A stretch of DNA of 64,000 nucleotides from Heterotrichella gracilis (lineage: Eukaryota; Sar; Xanthophyceae; Tribonematales; Xanthonemataceae). The DNA is taken from the NCBI GenBank assembly GCA_032358255.1, contig JAULBX010007440.1, positions 1 to 64,000 on the forward strand. Reading direction: 5' to 3'. A model generated the notes under the pieces. It was given only the letters and a program-made list of their open reading frames with translations. It did not search any database and was not told the DNA's origin. Both the position numbers and the translations under genes were made by a program. How positions within the stretch are numbered: the first letter of the stretch is position 1; each line of letters opens with the position of its first letter. Below, one piece after another: positions 51,846 through 64,000 of this stretch.

Positions 51846-54041
51846 GGCTAGCTGGGGCTGGGGTGGGATGGGTCACCTGGTGTGGTGTAGCGCGGGTTCG
51901 ATGCTAAGGGAGGTATGTACCTGGCCAGTGCGTGGTGATGACGCAATTGGATCGTGAGTGTTCGTGGGCTTGCAGGGAGGGGTGGGTTGTTTGCATATAT
52001 ATGAGCCCAGTGGGCTGATGCATGCACCCTCACGCGGAAAACGTATGGCCAGGAGGAAAAGGAGGAAAAATAAAGACATTTTAAATTTATGTGATTTATT
52101 AAACTGATTTGTTTTCATTTGCCAGCATGCCATTGGCATTGGCACTTCAGTGTGGCCAGAGTCATGCACACTGTCAACTTAAGTTGGAGGCCTATCGCCC
52201 ATCAAGGTCAGACTCTGCTGCACACGCAAAAGGTGGCATCAAATTTTGAAGCTGGCTTGTTACTTGAGGCGGCGGTAGTCACGTAAACTTACACGGGATG
52301 GTGTTGACAGCACAGCGTGCGGCACGCGTATTCAGGGGTCCCCCAGCGTGTGCGGGCATATGGCCCACACAGCTTCTGCATGACCAATGGCATCTGATGT
52401 CAAAGGCGGTTGGAACACAACGAACGGTATGCGCGCTGCACTTGTAGCTGCAACTAAGTCCCATACCACACACTGTCAGTCCTGGGTGCACTAGAAAAAT
52501 GTGCACTGTGCGGCGCCGAGCCTGCTAGGCAAGAACAAGGCTGCTGCACTGGGCGGTACATAATGCAAGGCAAAGTCTTGCAAGCACTCTGAATTATTCT
52601 AGTTCTAACCCGTACTACGAGTCGTAGGTATAACAATTACCCTAGCCTGGACAAGTACAAAATTTCAGCTAGTTTTCATTAAAAGGGGCTTTTCTAAGCG
52701 CTTAAAAATTGCGCAGCAGTAGTAGGGGAAAGAAAAAAATGGGGACGTATGCTTACGAGCCCAGGTTGTCTAGTAAGTGGTCTATCTATACGATAATGAC
52801 CTAGTAATTACTCAGCACTCTTAAAGTGGTGTGCTGAGCGACTTCTGTATCAGAGCTGCTGAACTGTAACTGTGACTGTCAGAGCAGTTTGGGGAAAACA
52901 CTCCAAAGGAGTCGATGCTTTTGGAGCGGGGAACAACGTGGGTGTGGTGTTGCCAACAGGGCCCTATCACACCCCAAGCACGGGAAAAGTATACACATGT
53001 GGACAGCGCACAAACCGCTGCACGAACCACACACACAACCGCTTTGCTAAACCTCGTAAATCTTGCTAACACAGGACAGTTCTGTTGGGCATACAGCTGA
53101 CTGAAACCACAGCCCTTAAATATCTACATCTTAAAACCTGTTTCTGTTTCTAAAATCACCAAACAATGGCACAAAAATCCGGGGCAAAACCCTGGAAGCC
53201 ACTCCCCTGAAAAATCACTTGTACTTTGAACCAATCTGCCCCACATGGGCACACAGCACTTGTAGTAAATCACCCTGCCCTTGCATACCACCCCTTGCGG
53301 GAACGAATCACCCACCCACCCACCAACACTGCACGACGCGCCGCGTCAAATCACACATCAGATAGCCCAAACTAGACTGACACGCAACAATCCGTCGCAA
53401 AACCCGCCGCCTCAAGAAGTCCGGCATAGAATCAACCCAGCATTTAATCATCCACTGCTTATCACAGGCTTCCGTTTTTAAAATATATGAATCACAACCA
53501 AAGCAAAATCCACAACCCCTACACGCATACGTCCACATCAAAGCCCGCCTATATTTGCACGCGCTGTGCAAACTCCCCTGGGAGCCCTACTCAAGAATCA
53601 CGATACAACAATACTGGCACTAACAATTGCTTCTCTGGCTGGAACCCCGCTGCCCATTGCAGCGCACTGTCCCATACATCCACCTCACTGCATTTCTGTG
53701 TCACCCTCAAAATCAAAGGCATTTCTGTCCCATGCCCAAATTGGCCCCCGGCCCCAGTGCCCCTCCCCAGCACAAATGGTTTCCCCCTGATGCTCTCCAA
53801 TCGTGTGTGCAGAATCGCACCAAAATGAGCAACGAAACCCCCCTGCGCCAGCGATGGCGAGCCAGGAACCCCTGGTAAGGGTATGTCCCGACTGCCATGC
53901 ACCAGCCACAGGAAAGGCAAGTCGCCCTAAGAATGCCAACAATGCGCGCAGGCCCAACGCGTGCGCAACACCGTCTCCCCCCCGTCCCTCACGTCATAAC
54001 CATCCTCCCACCGCCCAGACTCTAGGGTTTAGGGTCCCGCC
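51846..54041. other. Gap upstream of the DUF2854 gene
   Basis: Contains the probable DUF2854 promoter (near 52000) and the 3' flank of the coiled-coil gene. Reading frames at 53300-53960 have no splice or family support. Confidence 0.4.
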
Positions 54042-56393
54042 CTAGGGTGTCCTAGGGTTGTGGGATGCCGGGGCATGCTGTGGCGTGCTGCTGGGTGCCG
54101 GTGCCCTCTCCATCATGCTAATATACTCCCGCAGGTGTTGGATCTCCCTGTCCTTCATGCTGTTTTCCACCTTGAGGCGCTTGGCCTGGTCCCTTGCCTG
54201 CTGGCCCCAGGCCTGGGTGCGGGCGAGGTGCGCGCTGCGGGAGGGAGGGGATGTGTGAGGATACGCCGGGGGAAAGGGTAAGGGTGTGAGTGGGACGTGT
54301 AGGTGGGTGTGCGCTGCGAGGGGAAGGGGAGGTGTGAGGGGGGGGGGTCGAGGGCGGCGGCAGACGGCGCGGGTAAAGAGTAAGGGTGTGGGTAAGGGTA
54401 AGGGTGTGAAGTGGGATGTGTGGGTGTGCTGTGCCGCTGGGTTTGCAGCAGGCAGACCTCCTTGCTCTGCTCACCCTAAACAATACCCTTACCCTAACCC
54501 CTAGCTATCTACCCTAGCCCTACACCCTACCGTGAGCGGTGCAGCTGGGTCTGCAGCAGGCAGATCTCCTTGCTCTGCTCCCCAATCACCACCTGCTCCC
54601 AAGCCAGCTCATCCACAAAGGGCCTTTTCTTGGGGGCAAGGGGGGCGACCACCGGTGGGCGGTTGTTGGGGGTGAAGCACGAAGTGGCGTTGGCGGAGGT
54701 GGGTGTGTCGCACTCAAGGGGGGAGTCGTGGTGGTGGTGGTCGGAGGGGGAGTCCTCGGAGACCGTGCAGGGGAGGTGGTGGTGGTGGTGGTGGTGGTGG
54801 TCCGAGTCGCACGAGGGGGAGGGGGAGGAGGGCACCCGGCGCTCGTTGCTGTGGGGAGGGGGGTGGGGGGTGGTGAGAGGAAGGAGTGAGTGGGGTGTGG
54901 CGGGTAGGTGCACACCCTTCTGTAGGGTTATGGGCACTTGGGGTTTGGGACCAGGGTTGCACAGACTAGGGTGGGCACGGTTTAGACGGGAGTGGCGTAA
55001 CAAGCATGCGTCATGGTGGTGGCACAAGGGGTGGGTACCCGGATAAGGGGCGGCACGGTGGCCAAGTGGGCGGCATCTCAGACGGGCCTGGTGGAAAGGT
55101 ATCGAGCTTAACACAACTACCTTCTCGCAGTACAATAGGCCTAGGCAAAAGCGTGGGCGAGGCGAAGGTTCGACGGTGCGCGCGGAAAAACTTTTCGGGG
55201 GCCGCTGGGAAAAAGTGCAGGCGCCTGGCCCGCTAGACCCTCCTACAACCTCCAACCACGGAAACCATATCCCAAGCTGGACAGCTCAACCCGAGGCCCA
55301 GGGACAGACGGGTGAGCCTCCAGCCACGCATTGGGCAAAGACAACGGCGCGAACGACGCTCGCATCGTCCCCTGACGAATCCATTGTCGCATGTGACTTT
55401 TGGGTCCCAAGGCATGCGAGGCGAGTCATGACTAGTCAGCCCACAAACCACGTCACTTTGCTCAAGCCGACCAAACTCGATCAAATTCGAAGAAAAGGCA
55501 GTGTGCGCCTTCGAGGCAATGGACTAGGCCTGAGAGTTGGGCTTGCATGTCAAGGGTAGAGGTGGGCAATTGGCATCGGGATGGCACCATCGCGCCCCAT
55601 TGCGCACAGCGGCCAAAAGTGGCCCATACGAACGGGGCTGTCAAAGAAACTAGTCCAACGAATTAAAGACAGGAAAAGGAAACCAAGCAGCTGACATTCC
55701 CGTGTTGGGATAGGGGTACTGGGCATTTGGGTTCACGGGTTGTGGATTACTCAGGCAATGCACCCATGCACCCCATGTCCGGTACCACGCCATGGGACAC
55801 GTGTGTGAGCCAAAAACAGGCGCATTGGCGAAGAAAAAGCGAGCTAGACAGCCAGATTACCCACTGAAACGTTCCAGTAGTGCATGGCAGCAAGGGAACG
55901 GAGAGTGATGTGGGTTGGCGTGGAGGATACCTGACGCATTGGGGTACCCAGCGTGCAATGTGGCCAGGGCCACTTTCTGGCCATCTCCCGTTTAAAAAAA
56001 CCACAAACACTGTGCAAAACCCACAAGGGACTGCTAAACAGGAAGAGGAACGCGATCCTACCGGATCGTTGCCCAACTACGCGCACCTACTACCTAGCTA
56101 GCGTTGCACGCCCAGCATGCTCTCAGGTACAAGCGTTTGAACCCTGGGCTGACAAGGACCTTGGAAAAAGACAGGCAGCATCTTGGAATCTGGCCAGGAA
56201 ACCAATTGGGCCGCCGAGTGCGGCGAAGGGTGGGTTTCCCGCGAAGAGATGGAAGCATCTGGTGGCATATACCGTACCTCACTGGCGACCTGGTGCGAAT
56301 TGGGGCTAGGCTCAGGTAGCTGCACATGCTCTCGCCACACTGCTCGGCCTTGCTCCCCATTTTCCTCGCTTTCTTCTCAAATGACAGCGCCAT
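54042..56393 (-). CDS. Unknown protein with His8 tract and C-terminal coiled coil
   Basis: Three exons, 56393-56278, 54848-54531 and 54234-54042, join in phase 2 twice and total 627 nt (208 aa). The N-terminus is MALSFEKKARKMGSKAEQCG. Exon 2 carries a run of eight His, a second His4 run and acidic Ser/Pro stretches, then KKRPFVDELAWEQVVIGEQS and KEICLLQTQLHRSR. Exon 3 continues ARTQAWGQQARDQAKRLKVE and MKDREIQHLREYISMME. Together the last 80 residues form a charged heptad-like helix, probably a dimerising coiled coil. No known family was recognised. The link of exon 1 over a 1.4 kb intron rests on phase and good splice sites only. A tail copy of exon 2 lies at 54433-54478. Confidence 0.6.
54433..54478 (-). 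repeat. Tail copy of coiled-coil gene exon 2
   Basis: It repeats the code for EQSKEVCLLQTQ, against EQSKEICLLQTQ at the end of the real exon (54531), and lies downstream in the transcript. Confidence 0.9.
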
Positions 56394-58592
56394 GGCTGGG
56401 AATCGGCAGAATGAGTCTACCGTTACAACCCGTTGTAGTGGATGTAGGAGCAATCGAGAAATATCTAGCAATGCAGGTCGCGCAATGGCCACACAAGCCT
56501 CCAGCACCCACGAACGTGCAGGGGGAACAACACGGCAAACAGGCGCAGCAAAGCGGATCAACCGGCACAGAAGCAAGGAACGAGTTGGGATCGACGATCT
56601 TGGGTGGGTAATGGTGGCAATGTGCATAAGGAAGCCGCCTTACAAGGTGGACGCAAGTTGGCGTGGGAGGTCCAAACAGGTGCGCGTGAAATTTAAACTG
56701 GGCGGCTGGACACGTTTCGGTCCCGCCCGCACCCTTTTTTTTGAATTTTGAAAACGGTGCGCGCGATTCCCTGCAACGTGGCACAGCCAGGATCTTCCCT
56801 GGCTTTCACCGCCCAATAATCACCTGCCACATCAGCGATTATCCACCCCCTGCCCCGCAGTTAATCGAGTTCAAGGGGAGGATTAACCTCACATTCCACC
56901 CCAACGAGGACGTGAAAAGAGCGAAAAGGTCACATTCCACATATGGCCAGCCCACTTTTCCGCTGACAGGGCAGCTTTTTCACCCGCGGCGCACGCAAGG
57001 CACACGCCTGGCACGCTGCCTTGTCACATCAGATCACAAATGAAGGGCGTCCATAGGCTGCAGCGTTTTGGGCCTGCAGCAGCTGCCCAGCCACCACAAG
57101 CCACAACTCCACCCCTTGGCTGTGAGTGGTGCCAGTGACTCAGCACCTTCTGGACAGGGTGTTCGATGAAAACTCCTTTCATGCCTTGCTCATGCCTCAA
57201 TGGTGACCAAAAGGTCACCTCAGCTGGGGCCATCAGGGGGGTACATTTCCTAGCTAGAACCTGGTCTTGAATCAAAACAGTTTTCAAATAAGAACACTTT
57301 CTGACCTGGGTGTTGGATTACCGTATATCTTCTTTCATGCCTTGCTCATGCCTCATTAGTGACTTAGGGTCACCACAGCGACAGCCATCAGGGGAAGTAC
57401 TTTTCCTAGCTAGAACCTGGTTCTGAAGCAAGGACAGGTTCAAAGAACAAAAACCCACAGGCAGTGTGTAACCCACAGCGGCATGGCCACTACACTATTG
57501 GATCTTGTTGCTACCTTGGGCATGGAATGCCGAGTGTGTTGCAGACACTGTCTGTACAATACAGGGTGAGCAATTGATAGAGGACCACTTCTCCCAGCAT
57601 ATGTATGTACAGTCCCAAGCTACAATGATACGGGCTGGAGCCATGCATGGCGAGTGTGGCCCATGTGGCATGCCCTTGTGCACACTGGCGAAGTAGGATA
57701 GCTAGGCGTGCAGCACACTCCCTGTATACCCTATCCAGTCTGAGACCATGACGCCATTATTACACTTTATGGTTTCATACATCAAACTATATGGATATCT
57801 CACTTGTTGGTGGCAGGCTGTGTGATGTCCAATTATGCAATGGGGGACAACACAAGATTACCTGCGGGGTGTGCGCATATGCAAGCTGTCTTGCCTGTGA
57901 CTTGTACAGTATTAAACTGAGGGAAAACTGAGGCAGCACAAAGCAAGGGAAACCAAAGCGTCGGATAACAAGCAGCAAATTTTGGATGGAAAACTGGAAC
58001 CTGGCGAGCTTTGCACGCCATCACTGGACGTTGCGTTTGGCTGTGCTGCCTCGCATACGTTGAAAATTTGTCCTAAAAAACTCTGAGCGGGTCTGAAGTA
58101 GGTTGCTTAACAACCAACCCTCTCAAACTAATCCAAAACTTGGACACCCAAGCAAGGAAAACACGCCTGTGCCTGTGCAGGGCCCTATGCCTGCCCACAA
58201 AGCATGCGCCCCTGCTAGTTGCTTAGATGCTGCACACCCTCAATTCCCGCTCTAACACTCAGCAAGGTGCATCTCGCCTAACTGTGCAGCATTAGAACAT
58301 ATAAAAACACTAAACAGCATATAACCAAGTCCAAAATCAGCAAAATCCCCCGTTCCTCCCGTAGGGAAGTGTGGACAACACGCTCCTCCAAGAAAATATA
58401 AGCACCAATGGGGCGAGGGGTAGGGGGGTGAAGTGGGTGGGCTTAAGAGGGGTGGGGAGAGGGCAATCCATCGCAAGGTGCTGCTCCTTCTGACGGCACA
58501 ATTGAATATGTGCTGAGGTAGTGTGTTCTTTACACACTATCAGCGCCACAGAAGTGCCGCATGCGGGCACGCCAGGAATGGGTCACTTGCCA
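56394..58592. other. Gap with a 125-base direct repeat
   Basis: Bases 57165-57295 and 57325-57455 are imperfect direct copies sharing CTTTCATGCCTTGCTCATGC and TTCCTAGCTAGAACCTGGTT. No gene is supported in the gap, which includes the 3' flank of the tafazzin-like gene. Confidence 0.6.
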
Positions 58593-61500
58593 TCACGCCA
58601 GTGCCATCATCTCGCTGAGGTGGCGCACGCGGGCACGCGAGTAATCGGCCATGTTCTTGATCAGGTCCACTGAGGACGATGTCACCAGGGGTGTGACAGG
58701 AGAGATTAGTGCAGGGGAGGTCAGCGAGGACTTGAGCTGCTGCTTGAGGTTCGCCATCTTGCCCCTGCACCACCCCTCGCACAATCAGAATGCAGTTGAG
58801 CGGGGCGTAACTTTGGTATAACCCGTGCCCCATCTGGGGTACGGCACGCCCTAAGCTTAAGGCCTAAGCCCCTGCAAGCACGTCTCAACATCCATGAAGG
58901 AGCCCCAGTCGGGCCAACGTGTGTGCAGAATGCCTGTGAAACTAGCAGCACTGCTGATCGATGCAGGCTTGATGTGCGAACTCTGCAATCCTTGGACACA
59001 AACCCCCCACCTTGCGATCTACACCCTGTATCATGCGCGTGCAGGCCATGTTCCTGCTACAAAAATGCATTCCAGCTCCGCACTGCTAAAATCCCCACCC
59101 GTACCCATTACATGTACTGTACTCAAAAACACCCCACCACCACCACCACCACCACCACCCGCACCTCAACATCCCCATCGCCAGCCGCACCCCACCCATC
59201 TCCGCACCGGAGGCGGCCGCGCCATCCCAGGTGGGGTGGGTGGGGAGCGGACCTGCGGTGGGGGGTTGGGGCCGCCATGCCACAGCCGCCGCCGCCGCAG
59301 TGGTCGGCCATAGTGTGTTGTTGAGGGTGGTGGCCAGACGAGTGGGGGATGGCCAGCGGGTGGGGGCGGGGCCCAGGTCGTCGTCTGCAGTAGAAAGTGG
59401 GGGTAAGGAAGTGGATCAAAAATCGCAGTACGTGTATGATGCAATGTGGGCGTGGTGGCGAGTGGGTGCATGCGCATCACATGGCATGTACCTGTGTAAG
59501 GTATTGGGCGTGCCTCCTTGGGCAGAGCCGGCGGGGGCACCTGCCGCTGACTACCCAGGTACGTCACCGGACAGGGGCTGGTTAGGGCTTAAAAGTAGGG
59601 TTCTAGGGTCCATGCTAGGGTTCCGCACCTATGAGCGGCAGCAGCGCGTCCCCCTCCTCTGCACCAGGGTACGGGTAGGGGTAGTCTACCAGCTCGGCAT
59701 CACCAGACAAGAGTTGGGCCTGCAATGGGGAAGGTGGGGGGGGGGGTCAGTGGCGGGATGGCAACAGGTGTTGTCAGGGACAATGAGATAACCCTAAAAC
59801 CCTTAGCCCCAAACACGCATGGTCAGGAACAGGGCAGCAATCTTCCAAAGTGAGGCCCATGGGGTTTGCAGAGTTGCAAAGTTTTGAACCCCTTGATATG
59901 GTTTACCACCCCTGCCCTTCGCAGCAGCCCTCTTGAAACCCTACAACCCCACCTGCAGCGTGTGCAGCGCGCGCCCCACCCTCTCCGCCACCTCCGCGTA
60001 CAGCCGCTCCTCCCCCCACCCCCCACTCCTGGCAGCATCCAGCAGGTCGGCCACTGGCACGGGGGGCCCAACAGCCACACGCAGGTGGTGGCCGGGGCGG
60101 GGGAGCACGGCGCCCCTACGGGAGAATGGGGGTAGAGGGGGGTTACAGGGTGTAGAATGGTGATGTGGAGAAGTTGTAGCGTAAACGAGTAAAGGTGTGG
60201 CCACGTTGGCATTGGTGGGGTTTAAGACTAGGGTCCTCCACCCGCAGGGGTTTGGGGTGCGGGGGTGGGGGTGTCACATGGTACGTGGTGGTGCAACAGG
60301 ATGTAGGGCCAGGTTGACATTGCTAGGTGTGCAGTGGGGTGATTCAAAGGCCAACCTTCAGGTGTAAGCCTTTCCTACTTGTCTGCACCCAGAACACCAA
60401 ATAGAGCAATTTAAATGGCTTTTCTACATTGCTTTTGCCAGACTTTCCACTAGAATTCACCATAAAATCCCACAGCGTTTCATCAGGCTGGTCACTAGGG
60501 TTCACAAGGGTTTCACTGGGGTTTCTACCCCATCCCACCCACCCACCTTGGGAACACCTCCTCCATCCCCGCGTGCACCCATGGCACCACCACCGGCGGG
60601 GTATCGCAGGCAGCCACCAGCCGCCCCACCCCCCTCCGCACCCTCCCCAGCTTGCCATCCCTTGACCGCGTCCCCTCTGGGAATATGTGTACCCACTCCC
60701 CCTTGCGAAGGCGGGATTCCGCTGCCACAAGCCCTGGTTGTGTCAGGCCCGCACCGCGCTCAAGTGGCAGGGTCTGGGGGGATGGGGCAGGGGGGTGAGG
60801 GGAGGGAGGTGCGTGTGTGTGGTATGCAGCGGGGATTGGGGCAACAATCCATGCAGACGGCGCCCATGCCCCTCACAGGGTGGACCGACGTGCCTAGCAG
60901 TACCATGGAAGCCGATGCCACCCCACACCCACATCCCATACTAGACACTCCCTGCCACCCACACCACCCACCCATCTTGGCCGCCCTGAAAAAATCCGCC
61001 ACAGCCGCGTGCTTGAAGCACCGATCTGAAGCGCACAGCATCCACCGCACCCTGTCGGCATGGAGCAGCGTCCCCAGCGGCACTATCACGATCCCCACCA
61101 CCCCCAGCTTCCCACTAAAAATCACCACCACCACCACACCCACCGCAACCCAGCCACCCACCTTTGCCGCCCTGAAAAAACCCGCCACAGCCGCATGCTT
61201 GAAGCACCGATCGGAGGCGCACAGCGTCCACCGCACCCTGTCGGGATGCAGCAGGGTCCCCAGCGGCACTATCGCAGCCGCCACCATAGGGTCATCCAGC
61301 GCTGCCACGTGATTGGATACCGTGATCAAGGGGGTGCCGGGTGGGCGGTCGAGTGCGGCTGCCAGGTGGTGGCCCCCCGTGGTGGTGGTGGTGGAGAGGG
61401 TGGTGAGGAAGAGGCGCGAGGCCAGGCCCACGGCTGCGATCACCAGCGCCTGCGGGTGGGGGTGTGTTGGTTGGTTGGGTGGGTGGGGTGAGCCACAGCC

Positions 61501-62739
61501 TAGTCCCTCGGGAAGTTGCCTAAGATGGAAACTCAAGAATTGCCAGGCTCTAGTTTGCAGCAAACCCTTTGCAAATGTCATGATGGAAAACGGTCTGCCC
61601 TGAACAATAGCACCAACAAATGAAAGGGCAATGGGCACAGCAGGCGCCAGATAGCTCTAAACACGAGGATGCACTGTCACACTCTAGCAGCACCCCACTA
61701 GACCATAACACTTGAAACCCTCAGCCTTAAACCCTACACGCCACTCACCCTGCCCAGCCCGTCTTGCCCATACAGCGATTGGAGGTCAGCAGTGGTCGCT
61801 GTTGCTGCTGTGGGTGTGGCTGTGGGGGTGGCTGTGGGTGCGGAGGTGGATGCGGCTGACCCTGACTGTGCACGTGCAGCGTCCATGGGGTTGAGGTCTA
61901 CGTGGCGTGCCTGTGAGAGTGGGGGGTAGGGGTGATTTGAGGCACATCATGCAATGGATGTGCATGTGGCTTGGGTGAAGCTTGGGTGAAGTGGTGGGCA
62001 CGGGGATGGTTGTATGGTTGCGGTGAGTAGGGGGCTGGTGCAGCGTATTATGTGGGGGTCAATCAATGCCCACAACCTCTTCACCACCGCTCCCCAAATC
62101 ATCTAGACCACACACACACACACAAAAAAAAAACTCCCCACCCTAGGGCTGATCACGTTCCCCCCCACCACCCACCACCCACCACCCACCTTGACCGCCC
62201 CCAGCGCCAATCGCAGCCGCACCCCCAGCGCTTCCCGAGCCCCACGCATCCGCCACCTGGCCTTCGCCACCGCCCTGCGCGGGTCGATGCGGGCTGCACG
62301 GGCGCGGTTGCGAGCCACAGCGCGCTGCATCCGGGCACGGGCGGCGGCAACCAGCCGTTCCGCCATGGCCTGTGGTAGGGGTGGTGGGTTTTAATGTTTT
62401 GGGTTGGCGAGTTTCATGGGTAATGGTATGCAGTGGGTTAAGTTTAATGTTTCCCCGCCTCCTCCCATTGTATCAATGCTCCCAACTGCAAGGTTGCTTG
62501 CCTTGGCACGCAGGCGCATGGAAGCCATGACAGGGTCTGGTTAGGGTCCGGTATGGGCGTGGCGTAATTTGCCGCACGGTGCGGTCAGCATGTTGGTTAC
62601 AGTTGGCAAGGGTTTGGTAAGGGTATCACTGCCTCACCGCCTCCTCTCCCTGTGCCGGCGCCCGCAAGTCCAGGTTGTTTGCCTTGGCGTGGAGTGTGCG
62701 CAGTACCTCCCTGTAGGCTCGCACTCCAGCTGCAGCCAT
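58593..62739 (-). CDS. Tafazzin-like (PlsC family) phospholipid acyltransferase
   Basis: Transfers acyl groups to lysophospholipids; tafazzins remodel mitochondrial cardiolipin. Exons: 62739-62638, 62369-62190, 61910-61749, 61449-61162, 60773-60547, 60115-59953, 59719-59629, 59384-59165, 58764-58593; 534 aa, phases agree throughout. The catalytic HX4D motif is in PLITVSNHVAALDDPM (His about 195, Asp 200). The acceptor-binding motif is GEWVHIFPEGTRSRDGKLGR (about 270-289). RRGVGRLVA, VVVPWVHAGMEEVFPR and LPLERGAGLTQPG are also tafazzin-like. The Arg/Ala-rich N-terminus (MAAAGVRAYREVLRTLHAKA; second exon ARARMQRAVARNRARAARID) may target an organelle. Exon 8 codes an Ala/Pro-rich insert and is the least certain. 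The last exon is KMANLKQQLKSSLTSPALIS and ends RHLSEMMALA. Confidence 0.86.
60965..61085 (-). repeat. Large tail copy of tafazzin exon 4
   Basis: Copies the last 38 or so residues of exon 4 (VPLGTLLHADRVRWMLCASD, then RCFKHAAVADFFRAAK) with a following GT-like site, downstream of the real exon end at 61162 (VPLGTLLHPDRVRWTLCASD). It is about 90 percent identical, one of the youngest copies. Confidence 0.95.
62490..62535 (-). repeat. Tail copy of tafazzin exon 1
   Basis: Degraded copy (LRAKASNLAV) of LHAKANNLDL from exon 1, placed downstream of the real exon. Confidence 0.65.
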
Positions 62740-64000
62740 TTGCAGAGGGGGATAGGGACCCTGCACAGTGGGGATTAGGGATTTCAGATCACACACAGCG
62801 GGGATAGGGGTGTGCCTCAGAACAGGCACGGCCACAGGTGGTAGACACAGTGCCAGGCAGTGTCAGGGACGGGCTGCGCGTCGCCGCTTGGGCAAGGCTG
62901 ACTGCTAACCTTCACTGTAACTTGTCAACTACCAATTGACTAAAGAGGATTCATCACCACACCAGAGGAAATAACACGTGGGCAGACCGGCTCATACTGT
63001 AGATACTACCCAATGGCAGCAATTCACAACGTTGCCAATGCTTTTGTTGTGCCATCCTAGCAGAAAGGCGTTGATGTCGAGTGTTGGGGACACACCCAGG
63101 GTCAAGACCTTGCTGCCACTGGGCCCTCATTGGCAATTAAGGTCCAACGACAGCAGGGACTTGACCGTGAGAGTGTTCTCAACAGTCAACTTCTACGTCT
63201 TCTTGCTAGGCTGGCATGACAAGCTTGGTGTTTCATGCTTTGTGCCTACAAAAATGCCGGGGTCATGGTCTGCGGGGTGTCCAGGCCCATGCCGGCCCCT
63301 AAGGATGGAAAGATATAACAAGGAAAAATATATCAAGGCATCAGCTGCCGCAAGCTGTGCAAGGGTGACCGCTGCTGACCTGGCTGCACTGCCGATGGCA
63401 CCTACAACCTACCGTCCTACCCAACCTGGCAAGAGCTACTTGTTTGTCTGCGCTGAACGCTGCATCCAGCAGGGTTGAACGCCGGACTGAGGAACCAGGC
63501 CGTTATCTGAAGGTACCGAACAGTGCCCACTGCTCAACTGGTTCCTCGGCTACTACCCAGGTGATCCCGTGGAAAACAAAAAGGATTGTGCTAGGAGAGA
63601 TACCTTCTCAAAGCGGCAGGTGAGAATGCAGCTTATCTTGAAAACCGTGCTGTCTATCAAGGACGGAAGGCAGTGTAGCAAACCAGCAGCCAGAGGCGAA
63701 AAAGATTGCATCCCATCAGCATGCATGCATAACCAATTGCTAGCAATTTCTGCCAACGTGTGGTGCAGACCCGCCGGTGCTACCCGTCGCCACGCCACAC
63801 TCCAACATCAAACTGAGGCTCACCTGCATGTTCCCAACGGGCAGTTACGAGCACTTGCTTTACCTCCTTCCTCGCACTTTCTACTTCAGCGGCTGAGTCA
63901 GCGTTACTGATTAACAGCCATCGTTATCCACAGCGTATTGCGGGTGCAGTAGGTTCGTCATAATTGGCGAATAAGTGGCAGACACTGAGTTTGTAGTGCA
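62740..64000. other. Window end, no gene recognised
   Basis: Upstream region of the tafazzin-like gene. An open frame runs through about 62990-63478 on the plus strand but lacks family motifs, an ATG near its start and clear splice context, so it is not called. Confidence 0.4.

Noticed and set aside
62978-63478. 166-codon plus-strand open frame
   Set aside because: It begins at GTG, has no family motif, no splice-site support and mixed composition.

Overview
This is a nuclear window from a green alga (Chlorophyta). The evidence is: GT-AG spliced genes with many short exons and GC-rich codons; predicted chloroplast transit peptides on two genes; green-lineage families (a DCD-domain protein, an LPA1-type 2-phosphoglycerate kinase, a DUF2854 plastid protein); and plant-type telomere heptamers (TTTAGGG/CCCTAAA) scattered through introns. 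I cannot name the genus; a chlorophycean such as a Dunaliella relative is only a guess. No rRNA, confident tRNA, CRISPR or prokaryotic operon was seen.

Layout. 1-2465 (-): N-terminal two thirds of a class I histone deacetylase, cut by the window edge. 3639-7808 (+): DCD-domain protein with a Gln-rich tail. 9372-13263 (+): FunK1-like kinase gene with an in-frame stop and a frameshift. 13430-15285: decayed second copy of the DCD tail and its 3' flank. 15848-18347 (-): unknown membrane protein with one in-frame TAG. 19864-22709 (-): GNAT acetyltransferase with a long tail, divergent from 23229-26926 (+), a plastid-targeted conserved protein. 27784-35032 (+): LPA1/2-phosphoglycerate kinase. 37132-37619 (-): small basic protein. 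38873-39526 (-): COX17. 40651-41408 (-): small YPQQ-tailed membrane protein, divergent from 42005-46548 (+), a mitochondrial glutamate dehydrogenase. 48335-51845 (-): DUF2854 plastid protein. 54042-56393 (-): coiled-coil protein with a His8 tract. 58593-62739 (-): tafazzin-like acyltransferase.

The genes are unrelated housekeeping functions (chromatin, mitochondrion, plastid, lipid, phytate), as expected for eukaryotic gene order. Exon models were built by hand; in nearly every gene splice phases agree at all junctions, which is the main support for them.

The most unusual property is structural. Almost every multi-exon gene has one or more short decayed copies of an exon edge inside the neighbouring intron, or just after the stop codon. 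Copies of exon heads lie upstream of the real exon and often keep the acceptor AG; copies of exon tails lie downstream and often keep the donor GT. Many sit beside telomere-like heptamers. I count more than 30 copies. Two mobile-element-like structures also lie in introns: a TIR element of about 530 bp in the glutamate dehydrogenase gene and a nearly perfect foldback in the kinase gene.
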